A stretch of 64,000 bases of DNA, taken from positions 19,766 through 83,765 of the forward strand of contig JAAUPE010000004.1 in NCBI GenBank assembly GCA_012034595.1, given 5' to 3'. Shown here piece after piece: positions 45,889 through 58,508 of the stretch (within the stretch, counting starts at the first letter, position 1; each line of letters begins with the position of its first letter). Source of the DNA: Calothrix sp. CSU_2_0 (lineage in GTDB: Bacteria > Cyanobacteriota > Cyanobacteriia > Cyanobacteriales > Nostocaceae). Both the position numbers and the translations under genes were made by a program. Under the pieces are notes generated by a model that was not told where the DNA came from, did not search any database, and saw nothing but the letters and a program-made list of their open reading frames with translations.

Positions 45889-46236
45889 ATGAGACAGTTC
45901 AACTTTGCGGTTATTTTTATCTTTTGTCTGGCGTTAGTATTTTTTAGTATAGAAAACACCGAAGTTACCACAGTTGTTATACTTCCTGGCATACAAATAA
46001 AAATTGCCATCGCTGTGGCATTATTTATTGCAGCTGGTTTAGGAGCAACACTTGCTTGGTTTTTTAGCTTATGGACAAGATTACAGCAACAGGTAATATT
46101 GAATCAAAAAAGCGCTCAAATACAAGAATTAAACTCAAAGATTGAAAAGTATCAACTGGAAATTCAATCATTAAAGCGATCGGCATTACCCCCAGCAAGT
46201 GACTTGCACCTTCCACAGGAGCAAATTCTGGCTTAG
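45889..46236 (+). CDS. LapA-domain membrane protein
   Basis: From ATG 45889 (MRQFNFAVIFIFCLALVFF) the 115-aa protein has two membrane helices (residues about 4-20 and 38-60) linked by ENTEVTTVVILPGIQIKIAI, the LapA (DUF1049) pattern. A C-terminal coiled coil (QELNSKIEKYQLEIQSLKR) follows. In other bacteria LapA assists envelope assembly. It lies 58 bp before scpA on the same strand and may be co-transcribed. Confidence 0.8.
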   Translation: MRQFNFAVIFIFCLALVFFSIENTEVTTVVILPGIQIKIAIAVALFIAAGLGATLAWFFSLWTRLQQQVILNQKSAQIQELNSKIEKYQLEIQSLKRSALPPASDLHLPQEQILA

Positions 46237-46293
46237 TAATGTAGCTAAAAAAAACTTACTCCCAACCATATTTAAAATTTTAAGAACTAATTA

Positions 46294-47130
46294 ATGGATG
46301 CTTCGGAGCTATTAGAAACAATTTCACAACTCATTCACCAAGCCGAACAAGGAGACATCGACCCTTGGGACGTTAAAGTGATAGAGGTGATTGACCGTTT
46401 TCTGGAACTAATGGCTCCAGAAGCAAATAGACGTGGTTACGAAACCGATTTATCACAATCAGGACAAGCATTCTTATCAGCTTCAATGCTGGTTTTGTTC
46501 AAGGCAAACACCTTGATGCAAATGCAAGCAGCAGAAGACGAACAAGATGCTTTACTTGATGAATTTTTGCCAGAAGGGGAAGAAGATGCATTTTTGCGAA
46601 CCGCAAGACTGCCATTAGAAAGAGCCTTGCGTCGTCGTTCAGCAGCAATGCCACCCCCGAAACGTCGCGTTACCCTCCCCGAACTAATCGAACAGTTGCA
46701 AGTCATGGCTGACCAACTGAAAAAATTTCAGCAAAAGGAAGTCAGCAAACCTGTTCGGATTCGTAATGTTAACAACGTGCGAACAATGCGACAAGCGATA
46801 GAAATGTCGCATCAAGAAAACTTAAGCGAAGTCGCAGGGGAACTCGAACAGCTTTTATATAGTTCGGCAACTGAGTTTTCCTTAGAGCAAGAATGGATGA
46901 ATTTGGAAAAACTCGTTGAACTTTGGGCACAAGCAAAAAAGCCAACTCAAGCTTTATCAGGTCATCGTGAATCCCCCAACAACCACAAAGTCGGTGTATT
47001 TTGGGCATTATTATTACTTTCGGCACAGTCCAAAGTGGAACTATATCAAGAGGAATTTTATCAAGAAATTAAAATTCGCTTGCTAGCAAATCCAGCAAAT
47101 ACCAGCAAAACCGATTTATCCGCAAGTTAA
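46294..47130 (+). CDS. scpA: segregation and condensation protein A
   Basis: The 278-aa kleisin starts MDASELLETISQLIHQAEQG with DIDPWDVKVIEVIDRFLELM, the ScpA N-domain that binds SMC, followed by an acidic linker (DEQDALLDEFLPEGEEDAF) and the C-terminal winged helix with FWALLLLSAQSKVELYQEEF. ScpA with ScpB and SMC forms the condensin complex for chromosome compaction. Length is typical for cyanobacteria. scpB is not adjacent. Confidence 0.93.
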   Translation: MDASELLETISQLIHQAEQGDIDPWDVKVIEVIDRFLELMAPEANRRGYETDLSQSGQAFLSASMLVLFKANTLMQMQAAEDEQDALLDEFLPEGEEDAFLRTARLPLERALRRRSAAMPPPKRRVTLPELIEQLQVMADQLKKFQQKEVSKPVRIRNVNNVRTMRQAIEMSHQENLSEVAGELEQLLYSSATEFSLEQEWMNLEKLVELWAQAKKPTQALSGHRESPNNHKVGVFWALLLLSAQSKVELYQEEFYQEIKIRLLANPANTSKTDLSAS

Positions 47131-47135
47131 AAATA

Positions 47136-47236
47136 GGGAATAGGGCATAGGGAATAGGGAATAGAAAGAAAAAAGATGGAAGGATTACTACAATGCCCAA
47201 TGCCCAATCCCCAATGCCCAATGCCCAATCCCCAAA
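47136..47236. repeat. short tandem repeats (AATAGGG / CCCAATG)
   Basis: Imperfect heptamers AATAGGG, then CCCAATG and CCCAATC, repeat about ten times in the spacer after scpA. Similar runs are at 38698-38730, 38808-38838 and 48655-48700. Confidence 0.75.
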
Positions 47237-47476
47237 TTCATGCCATTGATTTGCATAATTTTGGTACAGCGTCCAAAATCTGGGTAAATTGAAAGGATGA
47301 CTAATAAATTGCTGTCCTCAGAAAGTGGATGCGATCGCATCCACTTTCTGAATGGCAAAATTCCCTTATCCGTGGTTTTATGGATGACTTAGGGTAAAAA
47401 TAAACCGATGATTAAGTATCACGTACATACAAAATAAACAAGCTGTGCCTGAGGAATAGAGAGGAATAAATATATT

Positions 47477-48664
47477 ATGAAGGCGATGATTCTGGCAGCA
47501 GGTAAGGGTACGCGAGTTCGTCCTATTACCTACACTACTCCCAAACCAATGATTTCCATCCTGCAAAAGCCAGTGATGGAATTTTTACTTGAGCTTTTAC
47601 GTCAGCATGGGTTTGACCAAATTATGGTCAACGTTAGCCATTTGGCAGATGAAATCGAAAGCTATTTCCGCGATGGTCAAAAGTTTGGCGTGGAAATTGC
47701 TTATTCATTTGAAGGTAAAATTGTTGACGGTAATTTAATTGGCGAAGCGGTTGGTTCTGCGGGTGGAATGAAGCGTATCCAAGATTTCTCACCATTTTTT
47801 GATGATACTTTTGTGGTTTTGTGCGGTGACGCTTTGATTGACCTGGATTTGACTGAAGCGGTGAAATGGCATCGTTCTAAAGGTTCAATTGCCACCATTA
47901 TCACAAAAACAGTACCTCAAGAAGAGGTTTCCAGCTATGGTGTGGTTGTCACCGACGATGGAGGTCGAGTTAAAGCTTTCCAAGAAAAACCTTCCGTCGA
48001 AGAAGCACTTAGCACCAACATCAACACAGGTATTTACATTTTTGAACCAGAAATATTGAACTATATTCCTTCTGGGGTTGAGTATGATATCGGTAGCCAA
48101 TTATTCCCTAAGTTAGTCGAAGTAGGTGCGCCTTTCTATGCAAAACCAATGGAATTTGAATGGGTAGATATCGGAAAAGTCCCCGATTATTGGCGAGCTA
48201 TTCGTGGTGTTTTGCTGGGTGAAATCAAAAATGTTCAAATTCCTGGTCGTGAAGTTGCACCTGGTATTTATACTGGTTTAAATGTAGCAGTAAATTGGGA
48301 CAAGGTGGATATTACAGGTCCAGTTTACATCGGTGGGATGACCAAAATCGAAGATGGAGCGAAAATCGTTGGTCCAGCAATGATTGCTCCCAACTGCTGG
48401 ATTTGTAGCGGTGCGACTGTGGAAAATAGCATTATTTTTGAATGGTCGCGTTTGGGTCCGGGGGTACGTTTGGTTGATAAGCTGGTATTTGGTCGTTACT
48501 GTATTGATAAAACTGGTGCGACTATTGACGTACAAGAAGCTGCCTTGGATTGGTTGATTACCGATGCCCGTCAAGCTCCTCCATCGCAAACTCCGCTAGA
48601 ACGACAAGCGATCGCTGAGTTGTTGGAGACAAGTACAGATGAGGAGTTAGGGATTAGGAGTTAA
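47477..48664 (+). CDS. NDP-sugar pyrophosphorylase (mannose-1-phosphate guanylyltransferase-like)
   Basis: The 395-aa protein has a nucleotidyltransferase domain: MKAMILAAGKGTRVRPITYT, KPMISILQKPVMEF, GEAVGSAGGMKRI, VVLCGDALIDLD and EFEWVDIGKVPDYWRA. A left-handed beta-helix domain follows with hexapeptide turns (DITGPVYIGGMTKIEDGAKI). It activates a sugar-1-phosphate with NTP, probably for envelope polysaccharide. The common cyanobacterial 840-aa form with a phosphomannomutase domain is longer; this one ends after the beta-helix. SD GAGGAATAAATATATT precedes the ATG. Confidence 0.9.
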   Translation: MKAMILAAGKGTRVRPITYTTPKPMISILQKPVMEFLLELLRQHGFDQIMVNVSHLADEIESYFRDGQKFGVEIAYSFEGKIVDGNLIGEAVGSAGGMKRIQDFSPFFDDTFVVLCGDALIDLDLTEAVKWHRSKGSIATIITKTVPQEEVSSYGVVVTDDGGRVKAFQEKPSVEEALSTNINTGIYIFEPEILNYIPSGVEYDIGSQLFPKLVEVGAPFYAKPMEFEWVDIGKVPDYWRAIRGVLLGEIKNVQIPGREVAPGIYTGLNVAVNWDKVDITGPVYIGGMTKIEDGAKIVGPAMIAPNCWICSGATVENSIIFEWSRLGPGVRLVDKLVFGRYCIDKTGATIDVQEAALDWLITDARQAPPSQTPLERQAIAELLETSTDEELGIRS

Positions 48665-48797
48665 GAATTAGGAGTTAGAAGTTAAAAGTTAAAAGCTAAG
48701 AGTTAGGAATAAATGTCCCTAGCTCTTGCTAATTATTGATTTTATTAACTTTACTTTAATATGTTTTAAATTCTTTGTACTGCTGTAGTACTTCAAA

Positions 48798-49661
48798 TTA
48801 GATGTTTTGCGAACTATAGTTTACGACCCAATACATAAAAGTAGTAACATCATTCCAAACACCTTCTTCAGTATTTAATGCTTCTATTTCCACATCATAT
48901 TCAACTTTCAGTTGTGTTAGCTCTGTCAATGAAATGTGTGATAGGGGATTTGGGTATTGTCCAGGTGCCGGATGGGAACTTCCTGCCCACATTAATTTTG
49001 CTTTTTCTAAGCTAATATAACCACTATCTTCTCTATCAATTTTTATATCTACAACCTCAAATCCTGATGCATTAAGCAACTGTCGGCATTTTTCCACTGT
49101 TCCAGTAGGTTTACTAAATTCTAAATTAATACCATACTTTGTAGCAACTTTCTGAGCAATTATCCCACCAATAAATGCCGTATCTGCGAATGCGTGAAAA
49201 CAAATAATTCCCCCTGGTTTGATAAATTTAGCCCAATGAATTAATGCAGTTTGAATATCCTGCATCCAAATAAAAGCAGATGCACACAAAATTTGATCGA
49301 AGCTATTAATTGGAAAATCTAAAGCTTCAGCATCAGCAAGCTGAAACTCTATATTTAATTTAATATTGTTTTTTTCTAATTCTGCAACTTTTTGTCTTGC
49401 TTGTTCGAGCATTCCCGACGAAATATCTATACCAATCACATTACCAGTACTTCCAACAATCCGAGCCGCTTCAATAGCCACCATACCCGTTCCTGTGGCA
49501 ATATCTAATATGCTTTGTCCGGGAGTAAGTTGTGCATATTCAACAAGAAGATGAGCTATGCGTAAATGCCATGCACTATTATCGTAATTTACGCTTCTAC
49601 GAGTATATAAATCAGCTATTTCTTGCTTATAATTATTTAAATTAAGTTTGTTATTAGTCAT
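48798..49661 (-). CDS. class I SAM-dependent methyltransferase
   Basis: The 287-aa protein has the Rossmann motifs of UbiE-like methyltransferases: SILDIATGTGMVAIEAARIV (motif I), VIGIDISSGMLEQAR, FQLADAEALDFP, and FDQILCASAFIWMQD followed by KPGGIICFHAF. The substrate cannot be predicted. ATG 49661 gives MTNNKLNLNNYKQEIADLYT, a common start for this group. It is unlinked to the neighbouring nifH. Confidence 0.88.
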   Translation of the reverse strand: MTNNKLNLNNYKQEIADLYTRRSVNYDNSAWHLRIAHLLVEYAQLTPGQSILDIATGTGMVAIEAARIVGSTGNVIGIDISSGMLEQARQKVAELEKNNIKLNIEFQLADAEALDFPINSFDQILCASAFIWMQDIQTALIHWAKFIKPGGIICFHAFADTAFIGGIIAQKVATKYGINLEFSKPTGTVEKCRQLLNASGFEVVDIKIDREDSGYISLEKAKLMWAGSSHPAPGQYPNPLSHISLTELTQLKVEYDVEIEALNTEEGVWNDVTTFMYWVVNYSSQNI

Positions 49662-49851
49662 AAATATAAAAGCTAGACATACAATATTTTTGTAATATAT
49701 CTCAATTACTTATGTATTTGTGAATAAAAATAGGGAACCAAGGAAGAACTTTCGCGCATTCCCCAATTCCCTATAACCAAATCAACCAATTATCAGGTAA
49801 AAAATTGCTACTCCCCAAGCATTCCTACATTACTTAGGTTTCAAAAACTTC

Positions 49852-51176
<1,325 letters not shown>

Positions 51177-51264
51177 ATTCCCATGCCAAAAAATCCTATT
51201 TTCAAGTGACAGCTTATACAAAAGGGGTAGTATGCAAGAAACATGGCTGATATAATTCAACTCC

Positions 51265-52155
51265 ATGTACGATCCAGTCTGTAAATTCCTCTCTGAATCA
51301 TTTTCAGCCGATTTTGCCACCTGGTTACTCGGTGAAGCAATTCAGCTAACTCAACTCAGTCCTTCAGAGTTATCCCTCGAACCAATTCGAGCGGATGCAC
51401 TAATTCTCTTGCAGTCGGATGAAATTATTCTCCATGTAGAATTTCAAACCGAACCAGAAGTCAAAATTCCCTTTCGCATGACTGATTACCGCTTGCGGAC
51501 ATATCGGAAGTTTCCCCGAAAGCAGATGCACCAGGTTGTAATTTATTTAAAACCTAGCGAATCTGAGTTAGTTCACCAAACAGCTTTTACACTTCAACGT
51601 ACTCGTCATGAGTTTGATGTAATTCGACTTTGGGAACAACCAACCGATTTATTTATGAATTCTCCTGGGTTGCTACCTTTTGCAATCCTGAGTCAAACCC
51701 AAGATAAAGCTAGAACATTACAAGATGTTGCACAAGCGATTGAAAGAATCAATGATTCTCGTATCCAAAGTAATGTTGCAGCATCTGCGTCAATTTTAGC
51801 TGGGTTAGTATTAGATAAGGAACTAATTCAACGAGTTCTACGGAGTGATATTATGCGCGAGTCTGTCATTTATCAATCGATTGAAGAAGAAGCAATGCAA
51901 AGAGGACTTGAAAGAGGACTTGAAAGAGGACTTGAACAAGGACTTGAAAGAGGACTTGAACAAGGACTTGAACAAGGACTTGAACAAGGACTTGAACAAG
52001 GACTTGAAAGAGGACTTGAACAAGGACGTAAGGAAGTTGCAATCAATATGCTCAACAAAGGTATTGCGATCGCAATCATTGCGGATGTCACTTGTTTAAC
52101 TATTGAGCAAATTCAGGGATTACAATCTACAAAAGAAAATCCTGGTCAGGAATGA
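51265..52155 (+). CDS. Rpn/PD-(D/E)XK-type nuclease-like protein with tandem-repeat linker
   Basis: The 296-aa protein opens MYDPVCKFLSESFSADFATW. The nuclease-like core RADALILLQSDEIILHVEFQ has the D...ExQ motif of Rpn/DUF4351-type PD-(D/E)XK proteins, then FRMTDYRLRTYRKFPRKQMH. After residue 210 comes a linker of ten RGLE/QGLE tetrapeptides encoded by a 12-bp minisatellite (51901-52020), then a short C-terminal helical domain. Rpn proteins are linked to horizontal transfer and recombination. DNA cleavage is inferred from the motif. Confidence 0.8.
   Translation: MYDPVCKFLSESFSADFATWLLGEAIQLTQLSPSELSLEPIRADALILLQSDEIILHVEFQTEPEVKIPFRMTDYRLRTYRKFPRKQMHQVVIYLKPSESELVHQTAFTLQRTRHEFDVIRLWEQPTDLFMNSPGLLPFAILSQTQDKARTLQDVAQAIERINDSRIQSNVAASASILAGLVLDKELIQRVLRSDIMRESVIYQSIEEEAMQRGLERGLERGLEQGLERGLEQGLEQGLEQGLEQGLERGLEQGRKEVAINMLNKGIAIAIIADVTCLTIEQIQGLQSTKENPGQE
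51901..52020 (+). repeat. 12-bp minisatellite, ten units
   Basis: Ten tandem copies of AGAGGACTTGAA or CAAGGACTTGAA, all in frame, encode RGLE/QGLE. The near-identity of the units suggests recent expansion. Confidence 0.97.
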
Positions 52156-52704
52156 GGATTAAATAAAGTGCAACAGTACGGTGATGTTAGTGCAGCATAA
52201 CGCACCATTTCCAATGCAACCAGAATTGCATGTTATTTAATTTGCGTTCCTTAAGTAGATTTATTTAGCATAAAATCATAAATTCACATCCAAGGGTATA
52301 TAAATATTCTTGGATTTTTATTTTAACAAGTTGTGCGCGATCGCACATTCTACCCTCTCTCCATCAATCATTAGTAAAAAAGTAAAATTTATTACAATCA
52401 CACTTCAAAATATCCTGAGAAAAAGTTAATTACTCAATAACTATCTAGAATTGTAAATAAAAATTAAATTGAATGTGAGTGCTTACTTTCTGGTAATCTA
52501 AACTTCTGTAAATAAAAGTTTCAGTTTTTATATCGTTTTGTGTCAAACAGGCGATAAACAGGGCATTGTGAAGGCATTTTCTGATAAAAACTTCATAGTG
52601 ACCCAAATTGCCGAAACATAAATGTATGTAGGTTTGTTTATGCTTACCATGCATACGCTTGTGATTTTAAAGAAGAGAACACGCATTTAAGGAGCTTCGT
52701 TAGC
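52156..52704. other. intergenic region before chlH
   Basis: It holds a terminator-like hairpin (52288-52320) and should hold the chlH promoter. It is A/T rich with one HIP1 site at about 52337. No gene seen. Confidence 0.5.
52288..52320 (+). terminator. rho-independent-like terminator
   Basis: A 7-bp stem ATCCAAG / CTTGGAT with an A/T loop is followed directly by TTTTATTTT. It lies about 130 bp past the Rpn gene and would end that transcript before chlH. Confidence 0.5.
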
Positions 52705-55700
52705 ATGTTCACTCACGTCAAGTCCACCATTCGTCATATTGCACCCGACGACTTGCGGGGACGGCATTTTCTCAAGGTGGTCTATGTCGTGCTAGAGTCG
52801 CAGTACCAAAGTGCTTTGTCGCAAGCGGTTCGGGAGATTAACGCTAATAACCCGAATATTGCGATCGAGATTAGCGGCTATTTAATTGAAGAACTTCGCG
52901 ATCCAGAAAATTACGCGGAGTTTAAGCGGGAACTGGAAACCGCAAATATTTTTATTGCATCATTAATTTTTATTGAAGATTTAGCGCAGAAAGTTGTGGA
53001 AGCGGTGCAGCCAATTCGAGAAAATCTCGATGTTGCGGTTGTTTTCCCTTCAATGCCAGAGGTTATGCGACTCAATAAAATGGGTAGTTTTTCCTTGGCA
53101 CAGTTGGGACAATCGAAAAGTGCGATCGCGCAATTTATGAAGAAGCGCAAGGAAAAGTCTGGTGCTGGTTTTCAGGATGGAATGCTGAAGCTATTGCGGA
53201 CGCTTCCGACTGTACTCAAGTACTTGCCGATGGATAAGGCACAAGATGCGCGGAATTTCATGCTTAGTTTTCAATATTGGCTAGGTGGTTCCCCGGAAAA
53301 TCTGGAGAATTTCCTGTTAATGCTGGCTGATAAGTATGTATTTAAGAATGTGGAGACGCGGAATTTCGCTTCTCCTGATACACCGTTCAATTACCAGGAA
53401 CCAGTCACCTACCTCGATATGGGTTTGTGGCATCCCCTCGCACCGAACATGTATGAAGACGTGCGGGAGTATCTCAACTGGTATGATAGCCGCAAAGATG
53501 TTTCCCCAGATTTAAAAGACCCTTTAGCGCCTTGTGTTGGTTTAGTATTGCAGCGTACCCACTTGGTAACTGGTGATGATGCCCATTATGTGGCGATAAT
53601 TCAGGAACTAGAATCTTTGGGTGCGAGGGTAATTCCGGTATTTGCTGGTGGTTTGGATTTTTCTAAACCTGTCGATGCCTATTTTTATGAGCCGACTACT
53701 AAGCAAGTTCATGTCGATGCGGTAGTATCTTTGACTGGGTTTGCTTTGGTTGGTGGACCAGCTAGACAAGACCACCCGAAGGCGATTGACTCCCTCAAAC
53801 GGCTGAATCGTCCGTACATGGTGGCGTTGCCGTTGGTGTTCCAAACTACAGAAGAATGGTTGGAAAGTGACTTAGGTTTACACCCGATTCAAGTAGCTTT
53901 ACAAATTGCCATCCCCGAATTAGATGGGGCGATCGAACCGATTATTATGTCGGGTAGGGATGGAACCACTGGAAAAGCGATCGCATTACAGGATCGGGTG
54001 GAAGCGATCGCGCAACGGGCAATGAAATGGGCAAGTCTCCGCAGAAAACCCAAATTACATAAAAAAGTCGCCATCACTGTTTTTAGTTTCCCCCCCGATA
54101 AAGGGAATGTGGGAACTGCCGCGTACTTGGATGTATTTGGTTCGATTTATGAAGTGATGCAGGCACTCAAGCAAAATGGCTACGACTTGCCAGAATTGCC
54201 TGAAAGTGCCAAAGACTTGATGGAGCAGGTAATTCACGACGCACAAGCACAATACAACAGTCCAGAGTTAAATGTTGCTTACCGGATGTCAGTTCCCGAA
54301 TACGAGGAATTAACCCCTTATTCCCAACGTTTGGAGGAAAATTGGGGACCACCACCAGGACATCTCAACAGCGACGGGCAAAATTTACTCATCTACGGGA
54401 AACACTTCGGTAACTTATTTATTGGTGTCCAACCAACATTTGGTTATGAAGGCGACCCAATGCGGTTGTTATTCTCCCGCTCTGCCAGCCCTCACCACGG
54501 TTTTGCCGCATACTATACCTACTTAGAGAAAGTCTGGGGTGCGGATGCGGTATTACACTTTGGTACTCACGGTTCGTTGGAATTTATGCCCGGTAAACAA
54601 ATGGGGATGTCGGGTGAATGTTACCCCGATAATTTAATTGGTAGCATTCCTAATTTGTATTACTACGCAGCGAATAACCCCAGCGAAGCCACCATTGCCA
54701 AACGTCGCGGTTACGCAGAAACCATTTCCTACCTGACACCTCCCGCAGAAAATGCCGGATTGTACAAAGGATTAAAAGAACTCAGCGAATTAATTGCTTC
54801 CTACCAAACCCTCAAAGATGGTGGTCGGGGTATTCCCATTGTGAATACCATCGTGGACAAAGCGCGGATGGTCAACCTCGACAAAGATATCGAGTTGTCA
54901 GAAACCGACGCTAAAGACATGACCCAAGAAGAACGGGATAATGTTGTGGGGATTGTTTACAGCAAATTGATGGAAATCGAATCGCGGTTATTACCATGCG
55001 GGTTGCATGTGATTGGTAAACCACCAACAGCAGAAGAAGCGATCGCAACGTTGGTAAATATTGCCAGTTTAGACCGTCAGGAAGAAGAACTGCTCGGTTT
55101 ACCCAGAATTATCGCCAATAGTATCTACCGCGACTTGGAAGAGATTTACAAAAACAGCGATAAGGGTATTTTGCAGGATGTGGAATTGTTGCAAAATATG
55201 ACCTTAGCAACCCGTGCTGCTGTCGCTGCCTTAGTAAAAGCCCAAACCGACGCAGAAGGTCGTGTTTCCCTAATTTCCAAGCTGAATTTTTTCAACATGG
55301 GCAGAAAAGAACCCTGGGTGGAAGCTCTACACCAAGCTGGCTATACCAATGTTGATACCGATTCCCTGAAAAAATTATTCGAGTACCTAGAATTCTGCCT
55401 CGAACAAATTTGTGCAGATAAAGAACTCGCTGGATTACTACGCGGTTTAGAAGGCGAATACATTCTACCAGGACCAGGTGGCGACCCCATCCGCAACCCC
55501 GATGTATTACCCACAGGTAAAAATATACATGCTCTTGACCCGCAATCAATTCCCACCCAAGCCGCAGTCCAATCGGCGAAAATCGTCGTGGACAGGTTGT
55601 TAGCGCGGAATATGGCAGAAAACGGTGGTCACTATCCCGAAACCATCGCCTGTGTACTTTGGGGTACAGATAACATCAAAACCTACGGGGAATCACTAGC

Positions 55701-56703
55701 TCAAATCATGTGGATGGTTGGTGTGCGACCAGTTCCCGATGCCTTGGGTCGAGTTAACAAGTTAGAATTAATACCTCTTTCTGAATTAGGCAGACCCCGC
55801 ATCGACGTAGTAATCAATTGTTCGGGTGTGTTCCGAGATTTGTTCATCAACCAAATGAACCTCCTCGATCAAGCCGTAAAAATGGCTGCGGAATCCGACG
55901 AACCCTTGGAAATGAACTTTATCCGCAAACATGCACTCGCGCAAGCTGAAGAAATGGGAATCAACCTCCGTCAAGCCGCGACACGGGTATTTTCTAATGC
56001 ATCGGGTTCCTACTCCAGTAACATCAACCTGGCGGTAGAAAATAGCACCTGGGAAAACGAAGGCGAGTTACAGGAAATGTACCTCAAACGCAAATCCTTT
56101 GCCTTCAGTGCGGATGACCCAGGAATGATGCAGAAGTCACGGGAAATCTTCGAGAAAACCTTGAAAACAGCCGAAGTGACATTCCAGAACCTGGATTCTT
56201 CGGAGATATCCTTAACAGACGTATCCCACTACTACGACTCCGACCCAACAAAATTGGTAGCAAGTTTGCGTGACGACGGGAAAATGCCAGCATCATACAT
56301 GGCAGATACCACCACCGCAAATGCCCAAGTGCGATCGCTCTCGGAAACCGTGCGTCTTGATTCCCGTACCAAATTGTTGAACCCGAAATGGTACGAAGGG
56401 ATGTTAAGTCATGGTTACGAAGGTGTGCGGGAATTGTCCAAGCGATTGGTAAATACAGTTGGTTGGAGTGCAACTGCAGGTGCAGTTGATAACTGGATAT
56501 ATGAAGATGCTAACGACACCTTCATGAAGGACAAGGAAATGCAGGAAAGGTTATTGAACCTGAATCCTAATTCTTTTAGAAAGATGGTGACAACGCTTCT
56601 GGAAGCAAATGGACGCGGTTATTGGGATACAAGTGAAGAGAATCTTGATAAGTTGCGCGAATTGTACCAAGAAGTTGAAGATCGGATTGAAGGAATAGAA
56701 TAG
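52705..56703 (+). CDS. chlH: magnesium chelatase subunit H
   Basis: The 1332-aa protein is the porphyrin-binding catalytic subunit that, with ChlI and ChlD, inserts Mg2+ into protoporphyrin IX as the first step of chlorophyll synthesis. It begins [20 protein letters not shown] and carries family segments such as [20 protein letters not shown], with the conserved HGSLEFMPG box, and [20 protein letters not shown]. Full cyanobacterial length. A good SD (AAGGAG) precedes ATG 52705. It is not ChlH's paralogue CobN, which lacks this N-terminus. A strong terminator follows. Confidence 0.97.
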   Translation: MFTHVKSTIRHIAPDDLRGRHFLKVVYVVLESQYQSALSQAVREINANNPNIAIEISGYLIEELRDPENYAEFKRELETANIFIASLIFIEDLAQKVVEAVQPIRENLDVAVVFPSMPEVMRLNKMGSFSLAQLGQSKSAIAQFMKKRKEKSGAGFQDGMLKLLRTLPTVLKYLPMDKAQDARNFMLSFQYWLGGSPENLENFLLMLADKYVFKNVETRNFASPDTPFNYQEPVTYLDMGLWHPLAPNMYEDVREYLNWYDSRKDVSPDLKDPLAPCVGLVLQRTHLVTGDDAHYVAIIQELESLGARVIPVFAGGLDFSKPVDAYFYEPTTKQVHVDAVVSLTGFALVGGPARQDHPKAIDSLKRLNRPYMVALPLVFQTTEEWLESDLGLHPIQVALQIAIPELDGAIEPIIMSGRDGTTGKAIALQDRVEAIAQRAMKWASLRRKPKLHKKVAITVFSFPPDKGNVGTAAYLDVFGSIYEVMQALKQNGYDLPELPESAKDLMEQVIHDAQAQYNSPELNVAYRMSVPEYEELTPYSQRLEENWGPPPGHLNSDGQNLLIYGKHFGNLFIGVQPTFGYEGDPMRLLFSRSASPHHGFAAYYTYLEKVWGADAVLHFGTHGSLEFMPGKQMGMSGECYPDNLIGSIPNLYYYAANNPSEATIAKRRGYAETISYLTPPAENAGLYKGLKELSELIASYQTLKDGGRGIPIVNTIVDKARMVNLDKDIELSETDAKDMTQEERDNVVGIVYSKLMEIESRLLPCGLHVIGKPPTAEEAIATLVNIASLDRQEEELLGLPRIIANSIYRDLEEIYKNSDKGILQDVELLQNMTLATRAAVAALVKAQTDAEGRVSLISKLNFFNMGRKEPWVEALHQAGYTNVDTDSLKKLFEYLEFCLEQICADKELAGLLRGLEGEYILPGPGGDPIRNPDVLPTGKNIHALDPQSIPTQAAVQSAKIVVDRLLARNMAENGGHYPETIACVLWGTDNIKTYGESLAQIMWMVGVRPVPDALGRVNKLELIPLSELGRPRIDVVINCSGVFRDLFINQMNLLDQAVKMAAESDEPLEMNFIRKHALAQAEEMGINLRQAATRVFSNASGSYSSNINLAVENSTWENEGELQEMYLKRKSFAFSADDPGMMQKSREIFEKTLKTAEVTFQNLDSSEISLTDVSHYYDSDPTKLVASLRDDGKMPASYMADTTTANAQVRSLSETVRLDSRTKLLNPKWYEGMLSHGYEGVRELSKRLVNTVGWSATAGAVDNWIYEDANDTFMKDKEMQERLLNLNPNSFRKMVTTLLEANGRGYWDTSEENLDKLRELYQEVEDRIEGIE

Positions 56704-56742
56704 TAATTATTAAGGCAGGTATTTAACCTGCCTTAATAATTA
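56704..56742 (+). terminator. hairpin terminator after chlH
   Basis: A perfect 17-bp inverted repeat TAATTATTAAGGCAGGT / ACCTGCCTTAATAATTA with a 5-nt loop starts at the chlH stop codon. It is the longest perfect hairpin in the window and probably ends chlH transcripts. Confidence 0.7.
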
Positions 56743-56759
56743 CTTACAAATATAATTTT

Positions 56760-57335
56760 ATGGAAGCTTTGACAGTTGATTTTAAATCAGTTATCGAATT
56801 AACAGACGAGCAATTTTATCAATTGTGTAGTTCCAATCCTGATATCAGATTTGAGCGTAATGCGACAGGGGAATTAATCATTATGCCACCAGTTGGGGGA
56901 GAATCAGGAAATAGAAACGGTAGAGTCAATCAACAATTATTTAATTGGTCAGATATCGATAATACTGGTATAGCATTTGACTCATCTACAGGCTTTAAAT
57001 TACCTAATGGGGCAGAGCGATCGCCTGATGCTTCTTGGGTACAATTGGCAAGATGGAATGCATTAACATCCGAACAGCAAACCAGATTTTTACCTCTTTA
57101 TCCAGATTTTGTCATTGAATTACTTTCACCGAGTGATAGTTTGAAAGTGACTCAGAAAAAGATGGAAGAATATAAAAGTAATGGTGTACGTTTAGGTTGG
57201 TTGATTAATCGGAAGTTGCGACAAGTTGAGATTTATCGAATTGGGAGAGAAGTAGAAGTTTTAGATAATCCTAGTAATTTGCCAGGTGAGGATATTTTGC
57301 CAGGGTTTATTTTAAATTTAGATGTGATTTGGTAA
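56760..57335 (+). CDS. Uma2-family (DUF820) nuclease-like protein
   Basis: The 191-aa protein MEALTVDFKSVIELTDEQFY has the Uma2 PD-(D/E)XK core: FERNATGELIIMPPVGGES, RSPDASWVQLARWN, FVIELLSPSDSLKVTQKKM and LGWLINRKLRQVEIYR. The family is very abundant in cyanobacteria; its function is unsettled. The first 17 codons recur as two partial copies downstream (58760 and 59474). Confidence 0.85.
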   Translation: MEALTVDFKSVIELTDEQFYQLCSSNPDIRFERNATGELIIMPPVGGESGNRNGRVNQQLFNWSDIDNTGIAFDSSTGFKLPNGAERSPDASWVQLARWNALTSEQQTRFLPLYPDFVIELLSPSDSLKVTQKKMEEYKSNGVRLGWLINRKLRQVEIYRIGREVEVLDNPSNLPGEDILPGFILNLDVIW

Positions 57336-57447
57336 AAAACTCAAGAAACCGGGTTTTTCTCAAAGCAAGTATGACTATCTTTGACTCAACACAAATAAAA
57401 ACCTGGTTTCTCCCTAAGTACTTAAACAAAATTAATTACACACAAAT

Positions 57448-58263
57448 TCAGCCTTTTGTAAATTCCTGTCCTAATCTTTTTTTAAACTGCTCAACAAAAC
57501 TGACCGTTGTTAATGTATCGCGATTATCTATACTAATACCAAGTTGCTCACATTGGTCTTCAATAATTTTGCATCCTTTCTCAAATTCTCGAAAATAATT
57601 TTGTTGATTGTTCAACACATTAATGATTTTGTTACAATAAGTCTCCATTTTTCTACGATTATCTAATTTTGGCATCTCACCTCCTGCTGTAAGATATCTC
57701 ATTGCCATCAGTAAATAATATTTACACTTTTTATACTTGGGGTCTAACTTATTTCTATTTCTTTGATTAAAAAGGTTTTCAAGACGGTAGTAAGCAAATG
57801 CACTTGTGTAGTAGCTTATAGGACTATGATTAACCCCAAAAATCTTACTACCAATTTCTCTTGACAAATCACCATATGAACGTGATACTCGATGAGGCTG
57901 ATCGAGAAACATTGCAGCAAAAGTTTTTATTTGGTCAGGGATTGTAATAACACGGTTTTTTGGTACATCTGCTCTATCATGGTATTGCTTTGAGCGTCTT
58001 TCATAATATAAATTTTCTCCTGCATGAGAAGACTCAAAGGAATTGTAACATTGTTCTAATTCTTTTTGAAATTCAGATAAAGCAGCTAATTCCTCTTTTT
58101 TTACTGGTGTTTGGTGATTAGTTGCTTTAATAATACTGTTAATTACATCATCTTTATCTGTAACAATTATCTTGACTGGAATTTGCAAATTATCAATGCC
58201 AGTTAAATTTCTACAGTTATATAAAACATGACTGGTTTGGCATCCATTTACTAGAGGCTTTTG
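57448..58263 (-). pseudogene. AIPR (abortive infection) protein, N-terminus missing
   Basis: The frame (open to 58431) has a clear AIPR C-terminal half: LVNGCQTSHVLYNC, IPVKIIVTDKDDVINSIIKA, TNHQTPVKKEELAALSEFQK and YYERRSKQYHD. Intact AIPR proteins have about 250 more residues before VNGxQTS. Codons upstream of 58263 do not fit the family. The gene is likely 5'-truncated or joined out of frame. AIPR proteins act in phage abortive infection. Confidence 0.65.
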
Positions 58264-58508
58264 GTAATTCTGTCCATAAAGATATCCTATCCTTACTAAT
58301 ACTAAATATACTTTCTGAGCTAGTCTAAAATTATACATTGGTGACAAGGGAATTGATGTAGATAGGATAACAATCACATATATAACAACCCTATGATGAT
58401 TCATGAAAATAAAATCATAGAGATATAGCATTACTAAGTCTCTACAATCCTGGTTTCTACAAATGATTTATGATTGCTATGTTTTTATGTCTCAGTTAGG
58501 GTATAAAG

